From Methylorubrum suomiense (GTDB lineage: Bacteria; Pseudomonadota; Alphaproteobacteria; Rhizobiales; Beijerinckiaceae): DNA of 64,000 nt. The notes under the pieces are model-generated. The model was not told the origin of the DNA. It did no database searches and saw nothing but the letters and a program-made list of their open reading frames with translations. A program made the position numbers and the translations under genes. This document shows positions 60,897-64,000 of the stretch, piece after piece; position 1 is the first letter of the stretch; each line of letters begins with the position of its first letter. The DNA lies in NCBI RefSeq assembly GCF_022179765.1, contig NZ_BPRE01000023.1:1-64000 (forward strand), written 5' to 3'.

Positions 60897-61577
60897 CTAC
60901 GCCGCGAGGCTGTCGAAGAGACCGCGCCCATCGGTGCCGCCGACCAGATCGTCCACGAAGTTCTCGGGATGGGGCATCATGCCGAGCACATTGCCGCTCT
61001 CGGAATAGATGCCGGCGATCGAGTTGAGCGAACCGTTGCGGTTGGCATCCTCGGTCAGGGTGCCGGAGGCATCGCAGTAGCGGAAGGCGACGCGATTCTC
61101 GCCCTCGAGACGGGCCAGAGTGTCGGCATCGGCGAAGTAGTTGCCCTCACCATGCGCGACGCAGACATCGATCACCTGACCCTCGCGATAGGCCGAAGCG
61201 AACCGAGTGTCGGTGCGCTCCACCCGCAGGAACTGGCGGTGGCAAATGAAGCGACGCTGGACGTTGCGCATCAGCACGCCGGGCAGCAGCCCCGACTCGC
61301 ACAGGATCTGGAAGCCGTTGCAGATGCCGAGGACCAGTCCGCCCCGCGCCGCGTGGGCACGTACGGCGTCCATGGCGGCGGCGCGGCCCGCGATGGCGCC
61401 GCAGCGCAGGTAATCGCCGTAGGAGAAGCCGCCGGGCACGACGGCCAGGTCGGTGCCGGCGGGGAGTTCGGTCTCGGCATGCCAGACCTTGACGACGTCG
61501 GCCCCCGAGCGGGTCAACGCTCGGGCGACGTCGCCGTCGCGGTTGGAGCCAGGAAAGACGACGACGGCCGCGCGCAT
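60897..61577 (-). CDS. purQ: Phosphoribosylformylglycinamidine synthase subunit PurQ
   Basis: PurQ is the glutaminase subunit of the FGAM synthase complex (PurL, PurQ, PurS). The 226-residue protein has the class I amidotransferase nucleophile in LGICNGFQIL and the His-Glu pair in PHPEN near the end. PGGFSYGDYLR is also conserved. Its ATG overlaps the purS stop by one base (TGATG). purL is not in the window. Confidence 0.97.
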   Translation of the reverse strand: MRAAVVVFPGSNRDGDVARALTRSGADVVKVWHAETELPAGTDLAVVPGGFSYGDYLRCGAIAGRAAAMDAVRAHAARGGLVLGICNGFQILCESGLLPGVLMRNVQRRFICHRQFLRVERTDTRFASAYREGQVIDVCVAHGEGNYFADADTLARLEGENRVAFRYCDASGTLTEDANRNGSLNSIAGIYSESGNVLGMMPHPENFVDDLVGGTDGRGLFDSLAA

Positions 61578-61816
61578 CAGGCGATCTCGATCGTGTAGTT
61601 CTCGACGACGGTGTTCGCGAGAAGCTTTTCGCAAGCCGCCTTCAGCGTCGCCTCGGCCTGCGCCCGGTCGTCGGAGGCGATGTCCAGATCGAACACCTTG
61701 CCTTGGCGGACGCCGGACACGTCGTCGATGCCGAGGGACTTAAGCGCCGCCTCGATCGCCTTGCCCTGAGGGTCGAGGACGCCGGTCTTCAAGGTGACGA
61801 CGATGCGGGCTTTCAT
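61577..61816 (-). CDS. purS: Phosphoribosylformylglycinamidine synthase subunit PurS
   Basis: PurS is a small (79 residues) bridging subunit that brings together PurQ and PurL. KARIVVTLKTGVLDPQG and KLLANTVVENY are recognised. It starts at ATG 61816 and overlaps the purQ ATG by one base, so it is translationally coupled. It heads the purS-purQ pair. Confidence 0.95.
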   Translation of the reverse strand: MKARIVVTLKTGVLDPQGKAIEAALKSLGIDDVSGVRQGKVFDLDIASDDRAQAEATLKAACEKLLANTVVENYTIEIA

Positions 61817-61956
61817 GGCAGTCACTCGTTCGGGTACGCGGTGGGCGCCGGGACATCGACGCCGCGGGAGGCTTGCAGGCTGGTCGGCGGATCGTTCGGT
61901 TCGGTCAACGACGACGCATCAGGAGTACAGTGTACGCCCGAAGGCATCGGGGCGCA

Positions 61957-62190
61957 TCACCGGGCCGGCCGAAATGGCTCGGCCTTCACGGCGCGCTGCC
62001 AGAGCTGAAACATGATCCAGGCCGCGAGCAGGCTGAACAGGGCCATCAGGATATGGCCAACCGTGTCGCCGAGGTCGAACAGGCCGGCGAGGGCCCAGCC
62101 AGCGGCAATGGCGGCGGCGAACACTTCCGTGCCGACGAGCACCATCAGGCTCAGGATCGTGATCATGTTGCGCATGCGCGGGCGGTCCAT
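61957..62190 (-). CDS. Small membrane protein of unknown function, 77 residues
   Basis: Two hydrophobic segments (ITILSLMVLVGTEVFAAAIAAGWALAG in part, then TVGHILMALFSLLAAWIMF) indicate an integral membrane protein with both ends on one side. The start is uncertain (ATG 62190 or 62175). I recognise no family. It is isolated between purS and the response regulator terminator. Confidence 0.6.
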   Translation of the reverse strand: MDRPRMRNMITILSLMVLVGTEVFAAAIAAGWALAGLFDLGDTVGHILMALFSLLAAWIMFQLWQRAVKAEPFRPAR

Positions 62191-62374
62191 TGCGTCCGTT
62201 CTGCGGGAACTAGCCCGGCGACCCTGCCTGAGGCAACCGTGGCAGACACCGGGAATGACGTGATCTGCACGCAGATCGAGCGAATGCAACCGTTCAATGG
62301 GCGGGAAAACGGCCTCAAACCGATGAGCCCGGTTCTGAATGTTTGCCGCTTACCACTCTCGATGGAAACGGCAT

Positions 62375-62404
62375 AAAAAAGAGACCGGCGCTGACGCCGG
62401 TCTC
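62375..62404 (-). terminator. Intrinsic terminator after regA
   Basis: GAGACCGGCG (62381-62390) and CGCCGGTCTC (62395-62404) form a perfect ten-base stem around CTGA. The AAAAAA on its plus-strand left is the T-run for the minus strand, so it terminates the response regulator gene at 62432. Confidence 0.88.
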
Positions 62405-62431
62405 GTTCTCGATCGATGGGGCGGGATCGGC

Positions 62432-63034
62432 TCAGCGCGGGGCGCGCTTGGCCAGAATCCGCTGAAGCGTCCGACGGTGCATGTTGAGGCGCCGCGCCGT
62501 CTCCGAGACGTTGCGCCCGCACAGCTCGTAGACCCGCTGGATATGCTCCCAGCGCACCCGGTCGGCCGACATCGGGTTCTCCGGCGGGTCGGCCCGCTCA
62601 CCCGGCTGGGCCATCAGCGTCCCGTGGATCTCGTCGGCATCCGCCGGCTTGGCGAGATAGTCGAAAGCGCCGAGCTTCACCGCCGTGACGGCGGTCGCGA
62701 TGTTGCCGTAACCGGTCAGGATCACGCCGCGGGCTTCCGGGCGGCGTTCCTTGAGGCGGGCGATTACGTCGAGCCCGTTGCCGTCGCCGAGGCGCATGTC
62801 GATAACGGCGAAGGCCGGAGCCTTGGCTTCGACGGCGGCGACGCCTTCGCTGACGCTTTCGGCGACCTGCACGGCATAGCCGCGGCCTTCCATGGCCCGC
62901 GCAAGGCGGGTCGAGAAAGGCTTGTCGTCGTCCACGATCAAAAGGCTACGATCGGAAAAGGCGGAAAGAGGGTCGGTCTCGGAAAGAAAGGCGGTGTCCT
63001 GGCTGGGCACCGACGTCCCGCTCTGCGTCAGCAT
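62432..63034 (-). CDS. regA: ActR/RegA-family response regulator
   Basis: This 200-residue protein has a receiver domain (phosphoacceptor Asp in FAVIDMRLGDGNG, near residue 80; Lys in YLAKPADADEI) and a short Fis-like DNA-binding domain (VSETARRLNMHRRTLQRILAKR). It belongs to the ActR/RegA/PrrA family that regulates redox-responsive genes such as respiration and carbon fixation. ATG 63034 is used because GAGGAG precedes it; an upstream ATG at 63061 is in frame. It follows the regB gene by 36 bases. Confidence 0.94.
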   Translation of the reverse strand: MLTQSGTSVPSQDTAFLSETDPLSAFSDRSLLIVDDDKPFSTRLARAMEGRGYAVQVAESVSEGVAAVEAKAPAFAVIDMRLGDGNGLDVIARLKERRPEARGVILTGYGNIATAVTAVKLGAFDYLAKPADADEIHGTLMAQPGERADPPENPMSADRVRWEHIQRVYELCGRNVSETARRLNMHRRTLQRILAKRAPR

Positions 63035-63070
63035 GCGGTGCTCCTCGTCGCTGGCATTCATCTGAATGCT

Positions 63071-64000
63071 TTATATGGGTGCGGCATCGCGTTCTGGCAG
63101 GGGTCGCAGAGAATTGTGCGCAACGGGCTGGTGCGCGATCACGTCCCTCTCGAAAATGTGACGAGCCCAGGACACCCGTACCAAGGCGCCGTGTTCGCCC
63201 GCGCCGGTGATGTTCGACAGCACGAGCTGGGCTCCCGAACGCTCGATCAGAGTCTTGGCAATGAACAGCCCGAGCCCCAACCCGGCTCCGACCGCATCGC
63301 CGGCCTGATCCGCCCCCCGCGAGCCGCCCCTGGAGCGCTCCGGGCCACGGGTCGTCACGTAGGGCTCGCCTGCCCGCAGCAGCACTTCGCTCGGGAAGCC
63401 CGGGCCGTCATCCCGGATCGTGAGCCAGACCCGCTCCAGGCTCCACCGCGCCTCGATCTCGACGCGCGAATCGGCGAAGTCGACGGCGTTGTCGACGATG
63501 TTGGCAAGGCCGAACATCACGCCCGGATTGCGCCGGCAGACCGGTTCCGGCCCCTCGCCCTGTTTCGTGACCGCGACGGCGATGCCGAGGGCGCGCTGGG
63601 GCGCCACCAATTCCTCGACCACATGGCCGAAGGTGACGGTCTGGAGAAAGCCTTCGCCCTCCTCGTTGTCCTCGCCGAGCGACGTCAGCTTTGAGAGGAT
63701 GCCGCGGCAGCGATCGACCTGATCGCGCAGGAGCTTCAGATCTTCCGCCACGGCCGGCGTGGCGGTCGGGCCGAGCAGGCGATCGAGTTCCTTGGCCACG
63801 ACCATGATCGTGCCGAGGGGCGTGCCCAATTCATGCGCCGCCGCGGCGGCAAGCCCGTCGAGCTGCGACAGGTGCTGCTCGCGGGCGAGCACCAGCTCCG
63901 TCGCGGCGAGCGCTTGGGCCAGCTGGCGCGTCTCCTCGGCGACCCGCCAGGCATAGACGCCGGTGAAGGCGGTGCCGAGCAGGATCGCGGTCCAGACACC
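63071..64000 (-). CDS. regB: ActS/RegB-family sensor histidine kinase, C-terminal part (partial)
   Basis: The visible 309 codons include the end of a membrane segment (TAILLGTAFTGVYAW), the phosphoacceptor motif AAAAHELGTPLGTIMV characteristic of RegB, and the ATPase domain (VDNAVDF, DDGPGFP, GLGLGLF). RegB senses redox state via membrane quinone and a cysteine. The 5' end lies beyond the window. In the kinase core, the conserved RegB HELGTPL box is intact. It pairs with the downstream regA. Confidence 0.93.
   Translation of the reverse strand, partial: GVWTAILLGTAFTGVYAWRVAEETRQLAQALAATELVLAREQHLSQLDGLAAAAAHELGTPLGTIMVVAKELDRLLGPTATPAVAEDLKLLRDQVDRCRGILSKLTSLGEDNEEGEGFLQTVTFGHVVEELVAPQRALGIAVAVTKQGEGPEPVCRRNPGVMFGLANIVDNAVDFADSRVEIEARWSLERVWLTIRDDGPGFPSEVLLRAGEPYVTTRGPERSRGGSRGADQAGDAVGAGLGLGLFIAKTLIERSGAQLVLSNITGAGEHGALVRVSWARHIFERDVIAHQPVAHNSLRPLPERDAAPI

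Overview
The window comes from a high-GC alphaproteobacterium of the order Hyphomicrobiales (Rhizobiales), most likely Methylobacterium or Methylorubrum. The evidence is the alphaproteobacterial ribosomal superoperon with adk after secY, a RegB/RegA (ActS/ActR) type redox two-component system, and a (2S)-methylsuccinyl-CoA dehydrogenase of the ethylmalonyl-CoA pathway. Methylobacterium uses that pathway for glyoxylate regeneration during methylotrophic growth. The genus call is inference; no database was searched.

Region 1 (1-16300) is the end of tuf, then the S10 block (rpsJ to rpsQ), an intrinsic terminator, the spc block (rplN to secY, adk) and the alpha block (rpsM, rpsK, a metallo-beta-lactamase-fold hydrolase, rpoA, rplQ), closed by a strong terminator. 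Nearly all genes are on the plus strand with short gaps or TGATG/ATGA overlaps. The hydrolase gene between rpsK and rpoA is the main oddity.

Region 2 (16300-28400) is mixed accessory content: an OhrR-like regulator, a NUDIX hydrolase, an orphan osmoprotectant-type ABC ATPase with a small secreted protein, a degenerate nuclease-fold protein, a membrane diguanylate cyclase, a PAP2 phosphatase, an AlgX-like SGNH protein, a YihY membrane protein, an AT-rich stretch with an unrecognised membrane protein, and an EamA transporter.

Region 3 (28500-36010) holds mcd with its own -10 element and terminator, an Old Yellow Enzyme, a glutathionyl-hydroquinone reductase, and a thioredoxin-TPR / LON-N / Trm112 run.

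Region 4 (36100-46000) is envelope and signalling: a Tim44-like protein, a PAS histidine kinase, two tandem transglutaminase-like cysteine peptidases (BTLCP), a double PilZ protein, a PAS protein, a rhomboid protease, an outer-membrane protein and a CBS protein.

Region 5 (44968-54800) holds folE-hisI-patatin as one operon, an IscU-like scaffold overlapping yidD, thrS, mepA and small genes.

Region 6 (54800-64000) holds a TPP riboswitch with a readable expression platform upstream of thiO-thiS-thiG-thiE, an inositol-monophosphatase family gene, apt, a PepSY protein, purS-purQ, and regA with partial regB at the window edge.

No tRNA, rRNA, CRISPR array, insertion sequence or prophage was seen. 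Dispersed palindromic repeats occur near 15615, 36034, 48286 and 24126. The best candidates for something undescribed are the MBL gene inside the alpha operon, the tandem BTLCP / PilZ neighbourhood, the repeat that supplies yidD with its stop codon, and a structured leader near 54340.
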